Shown here piece by piece: positions 9,992 to 20,378 of a DNA stretch of 23,978 nucleotides. The number at the start of each line of letters is the position of its first letter. Position 1 is the first letter of the stretch. The notes below the pieces were generated by a model that was not told where the DNA came from, did not search any database, and saw only the letters and a program-made list of their open reading frames with translations. This DNA is from Pelargonium nanum (taxonomy: Eukaryota; Streptophyta; Magnoliopsida; Geraniales; Geraniaceae): contig JAYMTF010001349.1 in NCBI GenBank assembly GCA_036897485.1, positions 1 through 23,978 on the forward strand, given 5' to 3'. Position numbers and translations under genes: made by a program.

Positions 9992-12948
9992 TCATGCCTT
10001 GTTGGTCAAGGAAATGACAATGTTTGTGCACTTACCTTCCTCCACCTCAAGATACTCCTTTATTTTCTTGGCAAATCTCTCAAACAAACCATCCATTACA
10101 ACATTCCCAAAATGGGTAGCCAAAACAGGTTCCACAACAGCTCTTATGCTCTTTGCCACATTTTTGCCTCTTGCAAAACCATCAATATTCCTTATGTTAG
10201 CTTCCCAATCCACTTCAAAAATTTCTACTTGTCGAACATCGAAAGATCCTTCTCTCTCAATTATTTGCCCAACCTCTTCTGCTGAAGGCGCGTAGTATGG
10301 AATGTTGAACCAATCCAGCTTTTCCTCTTCTATCAACCCCTGGATACATCGACATAGTAGAGAAACAATAAAGATTATGATCGTAAACATAAGAAAGTGT
10401 TTCAGATTTAGTTCTAAAAATACACTAAACTTGTAGTGCAAAAAACCATTTTACATCTACAACTTTGTTCGTTGAGAGTGTTTCCTAGTAACAATTGTAA
10501 TAAACGATTGTTCAAATTAATATAGATTGTGATTGTTGACATCATAGAAATTGTCTACTAGATAGTTCAATTCGATATCAGAAAAATGAGAAACTTGTGG
10601 CGCAAGAAATGTATTAAACTCTACAAACAAGTTCTATATTTTGGATATAAAAAGAAAAAAGCATACAAGTTTATTTCTTTTCGTGCGGTACAAGAAATAA
10701 ACGAAACTTGCAGTACAAGAAATAAACGGAACTTGCAGTGCAATAAATCTTTTTACCTCTAGAACCATGTCATTGAGAGTGTTTCCTAGCAACTCCCATA
10801 TAGTGCATCTATTTTCGCTTGATGATTCAGCATCATTCCCATTCTTTCCAACAACGGTGAGAACCATATGGCCTCCGGGGATCATCTCCTCAGCGCGATA
10901 TCTCAAGAACAATAAGAAATCGTGTTGAAATTGATCCAAGTAAGATTCAAGCACTGAATGTGGACTCGTTTTTGCAATGTAGATGTTCCCTTTGTTCAAT
11001 GGAATCCTCGAAGATTCGAAGACAAGTTCTTTAGGTACCTAAACAAACACCAAAATAAATAAATAAAGCCAAAAAAAAATCAACAAAGTCTAGAAGTTGA
11101 ATGTTTGATACCTCTAAAGTCTAAACTTACATTTCTTTTCATAAAAGAAAAAAAATGAGCTCTACACCATAATTATATCCGTTCAGAGCTGAAATTTTGG
11201 AAATAAACCCGCTGACACCCGAGATCTAACCCGCATTTTTATGGATTTGGCCAACTTAAATTAGATCTGATTAAAATTTAGATCGAGGTTTACTATGCAA
11301 AAAAATACAATTGGCCCAAACAACCCGCACATTTACTTTGTAAACTCTGCAACCCAACACAACCCCCACAGGCCTGCACGGATTGGGGTCGAGTAGGACT
11401 TTCAACCCAAAATCCGAATTGTAAACTTTATGTGCGATCCAAGAGTTTAGTCAACAAGAAAATACAGAAGAAAAGAAAAGTTCAAGGGGTGCCAAAACAA
11501 TTAACTCTATATTAAAGTCGTCACTTCGGGTTTTGGGTCCGATTTGAAATGCCTAATTGATCCCGACCCGGAAAGGATGTGGGTTTTATACCAAATTTTA
11601 AGTTTTACGCTTAAAATGTGTGGATTTCTTTGACCTAAAAATCGACTGAATCTACTTTATGCAGCCAAAAATATGCGGGTCAGTCATCAACTCCTAGCAG
11701 GTTCAGGTCCAAATTGTCAGCCCTACTTTAGATTAAGCAACAACAAAGGCCCAATAAAGTGAAAAATTACTTGAGAGAGCCAGTGGAGACTATAAGAGGA
11801 GTGCACAAAATGGAGAGAGTTGTTAGGGAAGAGCCTGCCATAGAAAGAGCCAGGCATTGCTGCAATGAAACAAGGCCCAAACTCAAGGCCTTTGAGCCTC
11901 TTGATCCTCTCATGGAAGCTTGGCAATAGCTGAGAAATGGTGTTGTAGTCATTCCTAGGAAGGTCATTGAGGAAGACTTGGAACATGGGTTCTTTGTGGT
12001 TGAGCACTTGCTTGCATGTGGCATCAACAATGTCTATGATTTGTGCTACAATTGAGAGAGTGTTGGGTCCTGAGGAGCACCCCAAATCTGCTATTGTTAG
12101 GCACTCAGTTGGCAAGGTTCCATGGCAAAGCTCCTTCAAGCTCTCTTCTAGTATTGGCTTTGCATTGGCCATCCCTTGCTTCTGAGAGGAGCAAAAAGGG
12201 TAAAATTGTCAAATGGTCCCTGAACTTTTGAAAAATGTAAAAATGGTAAGAAACTTGATTATCAAAATATGGGTCCTAAGTTACCACTAGAGATGACAAT
12301 TCAGATTTTGGGTAAGATATTTTCAAATTAGAAAGATGTAACTTGAGCACGACCCCGAGAGAGTGTTCAATAGTCTATGGATTTTCGGATAATGAAGAAA
12401 GTGGTGAGAAAAGTATGAGAAATTTAAAAGGAGAGAGAGGAAGAGAGAACCAAAAGGGTTTAAAGAAATGGAAGATAGAGATTGAAACTACGAGGAGCCA
12501 AACAATATAGTTACTGAACTAATTTGATGTTAAAATGGTTCCTCAGCTATTGAAAGTAATTAAAATGGTCCTTGTGTTAACTTCTCTAATAAAAAATTAA
12601 TTTTTACTTGATCATCCATAAGAAAATAAGAAGTAAAAACTATTGATTTATGAACTATTATGATTCCACCAATTTGGTCATTGCATTACTTTCATGTCAA
12701 AATGATATCAAACGTTGATTTTCATTAGATGGAGGAACATTTTAGAATAAAATTAGTATATGAAGCAAAATGGTTGGATCTTGATAGTTCAATGACTATT
12801 TTACTCTTATTTTTTTCCAAAAAAAAAAAAGAAAGTAAGAAGCAAAAGTGTTGAGAGAGAGAGAGAGAGAGACCTGAATTAATGAATTGTGAGCATAGCT
12901 AGTTTCTCCTTCTCCTCCATTCATGCAAAGAACTCTATGCACTTCCAT
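9992..12948 (-). CDS. SABATH-family S-adenosylmethionine carboxyl methyltransferase, 4 exons
   Basis: Exons in transcript order: 12948-12874, 12181-11771, 11038-10757, 10339-9992. They total 1116 nt, 371 aa, the usual SABATH size, and all introns are phase 0. The N-terminus MEVHRVLCMNGGEGETSYAHNS is the family start. The SAM-binding motif DLGCSSGPNT is at 57-66, with FLNDLPRNDYN and PGSFYGRLFP further on. SYSLHWLSQ at 154-162 places His158-Trp159 in the carboxylate pocket, and GLIEEEKLDWFNIPYYAPS opens exon 4. The family methylates small acids such as salicylate, benzoate or jasmonate in the cytosol, making volatile or signalling esters. His158 occupies the position that is Met150 in Clarkia salicylate methyltransferase; His is found there in jasmonate- and benzoate-type members, so the substrate cannot be named. 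The frame is open and no inactivating change was seen. Confidence 0.93.
10427..10796 (-). repeat. Three diverged copies of the SABATH exon 3/intron 3 junction
   Basis: The sequence at 10730-10793 spans the last coding bases of exon 3 and its donor. It is repeated inside intron 3 at 10427-10493, with 17 consecutive identical bases (10472-10488 against 10773-10789). A shorter, more diverged copy lies at 10591-10633. Read on the minus strand, the 10427 copy still spells L-L-G-N-T-L-N and keeps a GTAAAA donor-like site at 10454-10453, so it is an exonic relic within the intron. Confidence 0.75.
10688..10737. repeat. Two tandem 25-bp repeats near the SABATH exon 3 donor
   Basis: Two adjacent 25-bp units, 10688-10712 and 10713-10737, differ at one base. 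They begin GTACAAGAAATAAACG and end AACTTGCA. A truncated third unit starts at 10738 and runs towards the donor at 10756-10755. Confidence 0.8.
11178..11722. repeat. MITE-like repeat in SABATH intron 2
   Basis: The left edge CAGAGCTGAAATTTTGG matches the inverted right edge CCAAATTGTCAGCCCTA at about 11708-11724. The interior is rich in ACCCGCA/GGGTC words like the other copies in this window. No 8-bp duplication flanks it. It occupies most of the 732-bp intron 11039-11770. Confidence 0.5.
12200..12805. repeat. Mixed degenerate repeats in SABATH intron 1
   Basis: Within the intron 12182-12873 there is a copy starting TAGAGATGACAATTCAG at about 12287. It resembles the start of the repeat at 22229. 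At about 12500-12805 lies a degenerate copy of the fold-back family seen at 16688: TACTGAACTAATTTGATG and AAAATGGTCCTT on one side, and AAAATGGTTGGAT with TAGTTCAATGAC on the other. Borders are approximate and there is no target duplication. Confidence 0.5.
12853..12872. repeat. (GA)10 microsatellite at the SABATH intron 1 donor
   Basis: Ten GA units lie immediately beside the exon 1 boundary. On the coding (minus) strand the intron starts GT (12873-12872) and runs straight into the CT tract, giving CAG|GTCTCTCT, a donor without the usual purine and AG after GT. Confidence 0.9.
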
Positions 12949-13015
12949 CACTTAAATGTTGTTATTGTTTTTCTGAATTTGTTAATGGCATATGCTTTTA
13001 GTCTTGTGAAGGGCC

Positions 13016-13025
13016 TTATATATAG
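13016..13025 (-). promoter_or_regulatory. TATA box of the SABATH gene
   Basis: On the minus strand the sequence reads CTATATATAA, about 68-77 bp before the start codon at 12948. This is a normal distance for a plant TATA promoter with a short 5' leader (about 40 bp). The leader is AT-rich with no upstream ATG in a strong context. Confidence 0.7.
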
Positions 13026-13064
13026 AGTTTTACACTTTTGACATGTGGCACTGAAGAAAAGATT

Positions 13065-13593
13065 AGAGCTGACAATATGAATATGGATTTGCGAACATCT
13101 GAAATTTGATAAGCATTTTTATATGTTCGGGACGCATAATATAATCCTAATTAGTTTCGGGTTAGGAAATCCGCACTCAACCAATACATTTTCCTCGTGT
13201 CAAATTAGCGATCCGAGACTCACACTTTCCTTGGTCAATTTATATTTACGTCTTTTTAATTTGAACCAAAGAAATAATTTAAATGAGGTCGAAGGACATA
13301 GAAATAGGAGTAGACTGTTTTACCATGAATATTGGAGAAATAACACATGACATTATGGAAGATAAGATAACCGAGAGTTGACAATTGAAGTTTCAAATCA
13401 ATTTCGTTTTGGAAAGACCTATCCCTCAACCAGCTCACAATGGGTGTTGGTTGCAAACCGGATTTGGGTTTTACGTGTAAAATACATGGGTTTGTGTGTG
13501 TCCAACTCGATCTATAAATTGATCTAAGTCTCAACTCAAATTTGATTCAAAATTCGGGTTCACATGGACTCAAATGCAAATTGTCAGATCTAG
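13065..13593. repeat. MITE-like repeat upstream of the SABATH promoter
   Basis: The element starts TAGAGCTGACAAT and ends ATTGTCAGATCTA, giving 12 of 13 matching terminal positions over about 530 bp. No matching 8-bp flanking duplication is present, so it is old or rearranged. Its left edge lies about 40 bp upstream of the SABATH TATA box, so it forms the distal promoter of that gene. Confidence 0.6.
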
Positions 13594-14906
13594 GATTAAT
13601 CCACAGTAACTGAAGATTGAACTCATTGAAGAGAGTTGATGGATCGGAAAAATACAACTATTTGATTATACAATTTTCATAATTCTTTTTTTTTTTTTTT
13701 TTGAATAAAACCATAATCCAAACATATGACCTAGCAGTTAACAAATTCTAATTTTAGGTGATTCACTCAACCAAAAACTTAAACTCACCGACTCGACTCA
13801 ATTATAGTTTCATACACACCAAAAATTAACATATGGGTAGTCCTTTTTCTTGGGGATTTGCCAAATTTTTTCCTAACTTCATGTTGGGGTTTAGAGATCA
13901 AGAATGAAGATTCATTTGCAGACAACATCTTGAGAAGATAACAATTTTTATGCATAGGATATTAGCTGGCAAAGTCTAAGAAAATTGCAGGTGTTTTTTT
14001 TCCATCTAAGTTTCCAAGAAAATTTGAAAAGGTTCATGTACACTTTAATATTTGAGTGTGCAAGAAGCAAAATACAATGAGATTTGGTACATTTTCTAAT
14101 TAACAAACCCATTGATACCTAGGACTTCACAAATAATATCTTCCTAGTTTATTGCATGTCATCGAGGAATCCAAGAACAATCTTTTCAATAAGCAATTTT
14201 TCAAGCAAATTTGTTAGCGTTTATTTTAGGTAAAAAATATTATTAGTAGTCATTGATGTCCACAATCGCAATTGTAATTCACAAATCAAAATGTTGACTA
14301 AGGATTTGTTTATTTAGATATTTTAATTGAATTTGTAGTAAAGTGAAACGTGTTAGACTGTTTTCGAATTATTACTTTTGTGGTCCTTTCAATTTTTCAA
14401 GAAATATCATACTTGTAATTAAAACATATCTTTTCTCAAACAAAATGATATGAAATGAAGCCTTCAAATATTTGAGTGTAAACGGATCCCTAAGTTTTTG
14501 TGCATTCTTTTGAGTCATGATTCATTGAGAAAAATCAAGTATGGTAGTGTATGGATCGAAAAAAGAAATGGAACAAGAATGAGAATTAGATTCTCATTTT
14601 GAAACTATTTTTATGACCGAAAAATCCAATTTAAAACATTCATTCAGTGGTAGATGATGAAAAATTAGGGGTGTATTAAATCAAAGCTAAAATTGTTCGG
14701 ACTCGACTCGAATTCAACTTGAGCTAAAACAAGCGTATGAATTTGGGCTCGAGCTCAATTCAATAAGTGTCTGATGTTGCTTAGATCTGACACAAAGTAA
14801 TAGGAAAGCAATAAGTATAATAGAAGAATTATAAGTGTTTTTTTTTTTAAGTGTAAGTGGCTTGTTATGTGAGACTATTCACTTAGAAGGATTTGGTGAT
14901 GATTAT
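13594..14906. other. Intergenic region between SABATH and uL22 promoters
   Basis: This is AT-rich sequence with no open reading frame that resembles a protein. It contains a T17 tract at 13686-13702. A short repeat-like patch at about 14665-14775 has ACTCGACTCGAATTCAA and GGGCTCGAGCTCAATTCAA, words typical of degenerate plant MITEs. The remainder is unremarkable. Confidence 0.5.
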
Positions 14907-15085
14907 TAGAGGTGGCAAAATTTCGGGTCGGGTTTCGGGATTTAGGCATAAAATGCATTGTTTTTGCAAGTATACGTGACCTAAAAGTATCAAAATTAAC
15001 CTAAACCAACTCTATTTTTTTTGGATTAATAAATGTAGAACCAAACACGACCCTATAGGTTTCGGGTACCCTATTGCTAGCTCTA
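14907..15085. mobile_element. Complete hAT-like MITE with 8-bp target duplication
   Basis: The 179-bp element begins TAGAGGTGGCAA and ends TTGCTAGCTCTA; the terminal repeats match at 10 of 12 positions. It is flanked by a perfect 8-bp duplication, ATGATTAT, at 14899-14906 and 15086-15093. It shares termini with the 9232 element and is too small to encode transposase. It lies only 65 bp before the first site II element of the uL22 promoter. Confidence 0.85.
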
Positions 15086-15088
15086 ATG

Positions 15089-15138
15089 ATTATGAACTTA
15101 TTTACAATAATCTCCAATTTATTATGAACTTATTTACA
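15089..15138. repeat. 18-bp direct repeat beside the MITE
   Basis: ATTATGAACTTATTTACA occurs at 15089-15106 and again, identical, at 15121-15138. The first copy overlaps the right target duplication of the preceding MITE. Confidence 0.85.
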
Positions 15139-15149
15139 TAATTATTAAA

Positions 15150-15238
15150 TGGGCTTCTAGGCCCAAAACAAGAAAGCCCAAAATCAAAACCCCCAAGCCC
15201 ACCCACTAATCTTCTTCCTCTCTCGTCGTTAGGGTTTA
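15150..15238 (+). promoter_or_regulatory. Site II elements and telo-box of the uL22 promoter
   Basis: TGGGCT at 15150-15155 is followed on the other strand by TGGGCCT (15159-15165), TGGGCT (15175-15180) and TGGGCT (15196-15201). A telo-box, TTAGGGTTT, is at 15229-15237. Clustered site II (TGGGCY) elements with a telo-box are the known signature of plant promoters for cytosolic and mitochondrial ribosomal proteins and other growth-linked genes, bound by TCP-class factors. There is no clear TATA box. This agrees with the gene downstream. Confidence 0.8.
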
Positions 15239-15527
15239 TACTATTTTCCATGAACCTCAGCTCAGCGAAATCAGCAAAAGTGTTTGCTCGATCGCCATCG
15301 AAAGCTTGAATCGAGCACTTCCATAATCATCGATTCTCACATCCCCATTGTTCTCAGTAAGATTTCTAGTCCGTTTGGCAGCTCGGAAAATCCAAACCAC
15401 ACCGCTCAAATCTTCTGATTCTGATGCTTCAGTTCCCGAATTAAAATTTCTGAAATTTTCCATTTCCCATTTTGATTCTAAGCTTTTCTTCTGTAGATTA
15501 GTTGGTTCGTACCGATTCTGGAAGGAG

Positions 15528-18500
15528 ATGGTGGTGTGGCAGAGGCATTTACAGTCTATAGTCCGTCAGGTCGCGAAGCGATTGGAGCATAATTGCAATG
15601 CTGTAGCCAAATTTTCGACTTCTGGGTTTGAGTCTTCGGCTTCACATGGTTAGTTTTTATCTGAATCTCCAAACCCATATTGCAAAATGTTCACTTTTTG
15701 ACTATACACTTATTTTTCTGCTCTGATATTGAAAATTGGGTTTTTTTTATTTGTTTAAATTTTGGTAGCTTTAGAATATTGTATGTCTAACTTCCTAAAT
15801 CGCCAGCTCTAGAAACCATAGTTAAGCTAAAATGAGGTGAGAAAATTCCTAAATTAGTAGTGCATAACAATATCGAGGGAAGTAATTAACAAGAAAAGTG
15901 GCATTTCAAGTCTTTGCAACCATGTTCGAGGGGCGAGAATATTGTAATAATGTGATGTTTAGTGAGTGGTTTGGTCTTTTAGTTTGTGTCACAAGCTAGT
16001 CTGAAGCTAACGATCAGTTAACAAATTTGAAGCATATGACGTGAAAGATTGTTATAGAGAAATGTAGCCATTCAAATTCTTTTTATTCCTGTCTCATCCT
16101 CGTTGAGGTTCAAATGACATGGAATGCTTTTGCAGGAGAAGCATTGTGTTTACAGAAGGTCTGGAGACAGCCTTCTGCACCGAGGCCGTTGTATCAGTAT
16201 TTGCAGCAGATGGTAATGGTTCCTTGTTCTTATATAGTTTTTTTTTAATGAACTTGAATGTGTCTTAATTTCATTTCTTTTGTCAAACGAATGTGTAACT
16301 GATACACAGAGCGGTGAGAAGTGAGAACTACAAAGTAGAGATAACATTTATATTTTTATTTGAATCTAATACTGATATCGAAATATTAAACTTTAGAGAA
16401 CAATATAGAGAGGTAGTGAAGTGTTAGGTTATGAGTTAGTTACATGTATTCTTGTTCATCATTGATTCTATATATTGAAGTATGTTTTCGTCTTGCTAGC
16501 TATCTGCTTATCATTTCGAATCTTTTTCACATCAATGTTCTTTCATCATGGTTTTGATACTTTAGCTTTTACACTTTCGATGAGGAATTATGTTTGATTA
16601 CTTGACACACTCACTTTAACTATCTTGAACTACAAAATGTTTTGTTCATCATTTGAACTAGTTTACAGTTAGGGTTGATTTTTTTCAGTAAAAACAACCA
16701 TAATGGTCCATAAGCTATCAAGACCTGACTAGTTTGGTCAGTGAACTAATTTTATGCTAAAATTATCCCCAACTATTGAAAACCGTCCTAAATGGTCCCA
16801 GACGTTTAACTTCCGTTAGATATTAGTTTCAATCTTTTATATTTGTAGTGCCACGTCAGCAAAATTGACAAAAAAATAATAATAATAACTGCAGTTCACG
16901 TTGGGGACCATTTTGCTCGGTTTTCAATCATTGGGGGACCATTTTGCATAAAATTCAGGGACCTAATTGGTCAAGTCCGAATAGTTCATGGACCATTTTG
17001 ATAGTTTTTCCTCTCTTTTTTAAGAATGCCACCTGGGTAAGTGTACCCGAGCATGTGTTTTCGTGTAATGGAATTCAGTTTCTGTTCCGACACTAAGTTA
17101 CAGGACAATATTGTGATTATGGGCCTCAATCGCTTGAAGTCGTTATTTTTTCCTACAATAATCTGTTGTCTTTTGTTGTTATAGGGAATTTCGACTTCGA
17201 GGAAGTTACAAGCTACCGAGGAAACACCTGTTTCATCTCCATTGTCAAAGCCTGTTTTGGCTATAGACAGTGGAGAAACTAAAAGCCAGAAACCTAAACC
17301 TGAAAAGGTTCAAGCTGTGTTAAAGGGCATAAAACAGGTATGAAGATCAGTCATTGCAAATCATACTGAAGTAAAGAAATACGTTGATTGCGTGTTACGG
17401 TTTCAAAATTATTCCTAGCCTTTATGTTGTTCGAGGCATTTTGGCATTCGTCACCTATGTTTCACCAATTCATGCATGCACTATGATTCGTCATTTAAAA
17501 AAAACGTTTGACACGATACGTCGCGACACACTAATTTTATTATTAGAAACTATAGTTTATATATAACAAATAACTAAAAGCCAAGTTATTGCAATTTATG
17601 AACAAGTAACTTAGTTTTTTCTGTTAAAAAAATTAAAATAGGACATTGCGTGTCGAGAACCCGACAGACCCCTACACACTCTGCTGGAGGAGAGTTTTGG
17701 TGCTTCATAGCTGCTAAGCCTACTATTATAGCAACAGCTTCGAGTGATTGATAATCAAAACTATTGTATTTGATTATCGATGGAGCTGTTTATTTATTTT
17801 CTGCTCATTTATTTGTAATTTTTGCTGGTTTCAGAGTCCAAGGAAGGTGAACTTGGTTGCTGCATTGGTGCGCGGCATGCGTGTTGAAGATGCATTGATA
17901 CAGTTACAAGTGACAGTAAAACGAGCTGCTAAAACAGTTTATAAGGTGATACAACTTTTCTATTTTGTAATTTATTAGGAAGTGATGGAAATAGATCTCA
18001 GCAACAGACCATAGTGCAGGAATAGCTTCAGGATCTTTTGAAATGTAAAATCATTGTCAGAATATAGGGGTGTTCATGGATCCGGTGTCCGAAACGGACT
18101 TAGGCTTGAAGTAGAGCAGGCAATTTGAACCCAGACCTGCAGGCACTCGAAACCTTATTTGCAAATTTGTGAGTTCGGGTTGCATAAAATAGACCCAGTC
18201 TTGTTTTGTCAGGCAATTCCACATGAACACACATATTTCATATGTACAGCTCGCATCTCTTTTAGGCAAGGTTCGGTTTTTCAAACCGGAACCCGATTTG
18301 CCAGCTCTACCTAGAAGGGAATAACGGGGTGGCAATTCATGTTTAAGTTGAAAGTTTAGAATTTTGTTAAATGGGTCAACCCACATGGCCCATTTATGAG
18401 CGTGTTGGCACGACACGATGAACAATAAATAATCAAGTTAAAAATTACACGACCCAACCCGCTTGAATAAATGGGTTGGGATAGACCTGATACGACCCTA

Positions 18501-19171
18501 TATGTTGAGAAAATTACAATTTTATCCTTGAACGGGTAGGATATTAAATGTGTTGCACGACACATTTATGACCCATATAAATAAACGGGTTGCGGATCAA
18601 ACGGGATCGACATGAACTCTACATGATTAATTACACGATTAAGTTGAATCCCAAGCCTCCTAAATTCGTGTCTATTTTATTATTGACCAAGAACTATTGA
18701 GTTTCAACATAATAAGATCGTACTTTCTTTGCAGGTCATTCACTCGGCCCGGGCAAATGCAACACATAATCACGGATTGGACCCAAACCGTCTTCTTGTT
18801 GGTAAATCACACAATCGAAACACAATATTTCCCCTGCATTCTTTAGTCTTCACTAGTTACTTATCCAATCTCCTCTCCATGCAGCTGAGGCATTTCTGGG
18901 TAAAGGGAAGTACCTGAAACGAATCAACTACCATTCTAAAGGAAGATCCGGGATTAGACACATCCCAGAGTGTCGCCTGACTGTTGTTCTGAGGGAGATG
19001 ACCCCCGAAGAGGAGACGAAGATAGCGAAGCTTAAAGTCCATTCTTGCCGCAAGCTCACTAATCGCGAAAGGCGGCTCGTGCCACATAAGCTCATCGAAA
19101 CTACTCCAGTTTGGGACCGCAGAACCAAAACCAGGCGCAGTAATGAACATAATAACAATACGAGCGCATGA
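15528..19171 (+). CDS. Ribosomal protein uL22, mitochondrial type, 6 exons
   Basis: Exons: 15528-15648, 16136-16212, 17185-17337, 17835-17945, 18735-18801, 18885-19171; 816 nt, 271 aa, phase kept at each junction. The uL22 domain covers about residues 108-214, with SPRKVNLVAALVRGM, the helix QVTVKRAAKTVYKVIHSARANATHNHG, and the basic hairpin KGKYLKRINYHSKGRSGIRH before CRLTVVLRE. In the large subunit uL22 binds 23S-type rRNA and its hairpin lines the peptide exit tunnel. The first 40 residues are rich in Arg, Ser and hydrophobics and nearly lack acids (WQRHLQSIVRQVAKRL), which suits a mitochondrial presequence. A tail of about 57 residues follows the domain. The ATG at 15528 was chosen as the first in-frame ATG before the conserved part. 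A 5' UTR intron ending at TTCTGTAG (15495) is possible. A plastid destination is less likely but not excluded. Confidence 0.93.
16688..17012. repeat. Fold-back element in uL22 intron 2
   Basis: Arms of about 125 bp at 16688-16815 and 16885-17012 are imperfect reverse complements, separated by about 70 bp. Both arms carry ATGGTCC, CTATCA and ATTGAAAACCG in the same relative order. The loop contains GCCACGTCAGC. The architecture is that of a long-TIR MITE, possibly Mutator-like, but no target duplication was recognised. A degenerate relative lies in SABATH intron 1 (about 12500-12805). Confidence 0.7.
18066..18310. repeat. MITE-like repeat in uL22 intron 4
   Basis: The segment runs from TAGGGGTGTTCATGG to TTGCCAGCTCTA; the right end fits the TAGAGNTGGCAA terminus of this window's hAT-like family. 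It contains GGGTTGCATAAAATAGACCC at 18177-18196, found again base for base but inverted at 19547-19566. No flanking duplication is visible. Confidence 0.55.
18325..18645 (+). repeat. ACCCGTT/AACGGGT-rich MITE-like element in uL22 intron 4
   Basis: This is a second copy of the family found in GC6 intron 13, in opposite orientation. It opens ACGGGGTGGCAATTCATG and contains CACGACACGATG, ACCCAACCCGCTTGAATAAA, the shared ATTACAATTTTATCCTTGAA core, and ATAAACGGGTTG. The right end near 18645 is approximate; the next exon starts at 18735. Confidence 0.6.
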
Positions 19172-20378
19172 GCCGAGCTCGCCTCTCATGTTTTCTCGAG
19201 GTAATTGATACAGTTAAATTATAGTATTATCATTTTTTGCTTGCGTTGATTAGAGTTCTCGTGAAAGCATGGAAGACAGATATGCTGAAGTCGTAGCGTT
19301 ACTTTGTCGTAAGACTTGAAATCTGGATGCTTATGGTTTAAATGCTGAAGTGCCTGTTTATGATTATCAGCTAAACATTTCTGGTTTTGGTTGAGTTCTG
19401 ATAAGAATAAGAATTTTGTCTAGCTAAGCTCTCTTGTTGTACCTTAGATTTTGGAACTGTTACATGAACATACAACTCTGGATCGGCTTGAAAAGACTAA
19501 CTTGAATCCACATGAGGTGCGGGTTTGTCAGACCCGAAAATTAATCGGGTCTATTTTATGCAACCCAAACTCGTAAAATTTTGGGTTGAATTTCATATGC
19601 TTGTGAGTTCGGGTCCATTTTATCGTAAAATTAGTCCATGTTTCAAATTGATCGGATCGTGTTAGTTCAGCTATTTTTACAATTAACAAATTCATTCAAA
19701 TCAACATTTTCAAGCCTTTTATGTCAAGCAAATAACAAAATCGATGTGCTCAAATTTGTTCACCACCATGTGATCAATAACAAGATCAAATCTTTTGAAA
19801 AAATTATTTATCAATGATTCTCTAATCTGATCAGCCAAAACGATCATTGTTGATATGTAATTAATTGATTTATTTTTATGTTTTTAGTGTCCTCAACTTT
19901 TTCTCTCTTTTTCTCAAATGTAAAACACCTTTAATAAAATCTACATTTCTAGAATATTCCATCATCTCTCATCCAATTAGTAAAAAAATTCTTATACCAC
20001 TTTTTGAAACTATTATAGGCGAGTACACTTGTTCATGATTGGATTAGACCGAATTTTAAAAAAATATGTCTGAAAATCGTAACGATTCATATTCGAACCA
20101 AGATTGGACCGACCGACAAAGAAAAATAAGAAGAAAAGAAGTGTTTTAAAAATATTATTCTATTTCAGATATGTTTTTGTTAGAGTTTGTAATAGGTAGT
20201 TAATTATTAATTAATTAATATTTTTTTCGAAGAAATTCAAATAGATACCTAATTCTATCAAACATTTGAATTTGCCCAATCAAAATTTACATATGTACAC
20301 AAAACCAAACACCATATAGTATATAGTGCAAAAACAAAAAGAAATACAAAACAGAGGAGTTCAATTTTTACATTCATA
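19172..20378. other. Intergenic region between uL22 and the DUF761-like gene
   Basis: The first 250 bp or so are probably the 3' UTR of uL22. From about 19505 to 19670 lies a partial copy of the GGGTC/GACCC-rich repeat family, including a 20-bp inverted match to 18177-18196. The rest, to the stop codon at 20379, is AT-rich without a recognisable gene. Confidence 0.5.

Noticed and set aside
9971..10295. Plus-strand open frames of about 100 aa
   Set aside because: They are antisense to SABATH exon 4, which has strong family motifs on the minus strand.
15348..15527. In-frame open sequence upstream of the uL22 ATG that could extend the N-terminus
   Set aside because: It has no in-frame ATG, carries a plausible 5' UTR intron donor and acceptor, and lies directly after the promoter elements, so it is most likely leader.
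18057..18565. Minus-strand open frames of 122 and 69 aa in uL22 intron 4
   Set aside because: They lie wholly inside two MITE-like repeats and have no protein-like features.
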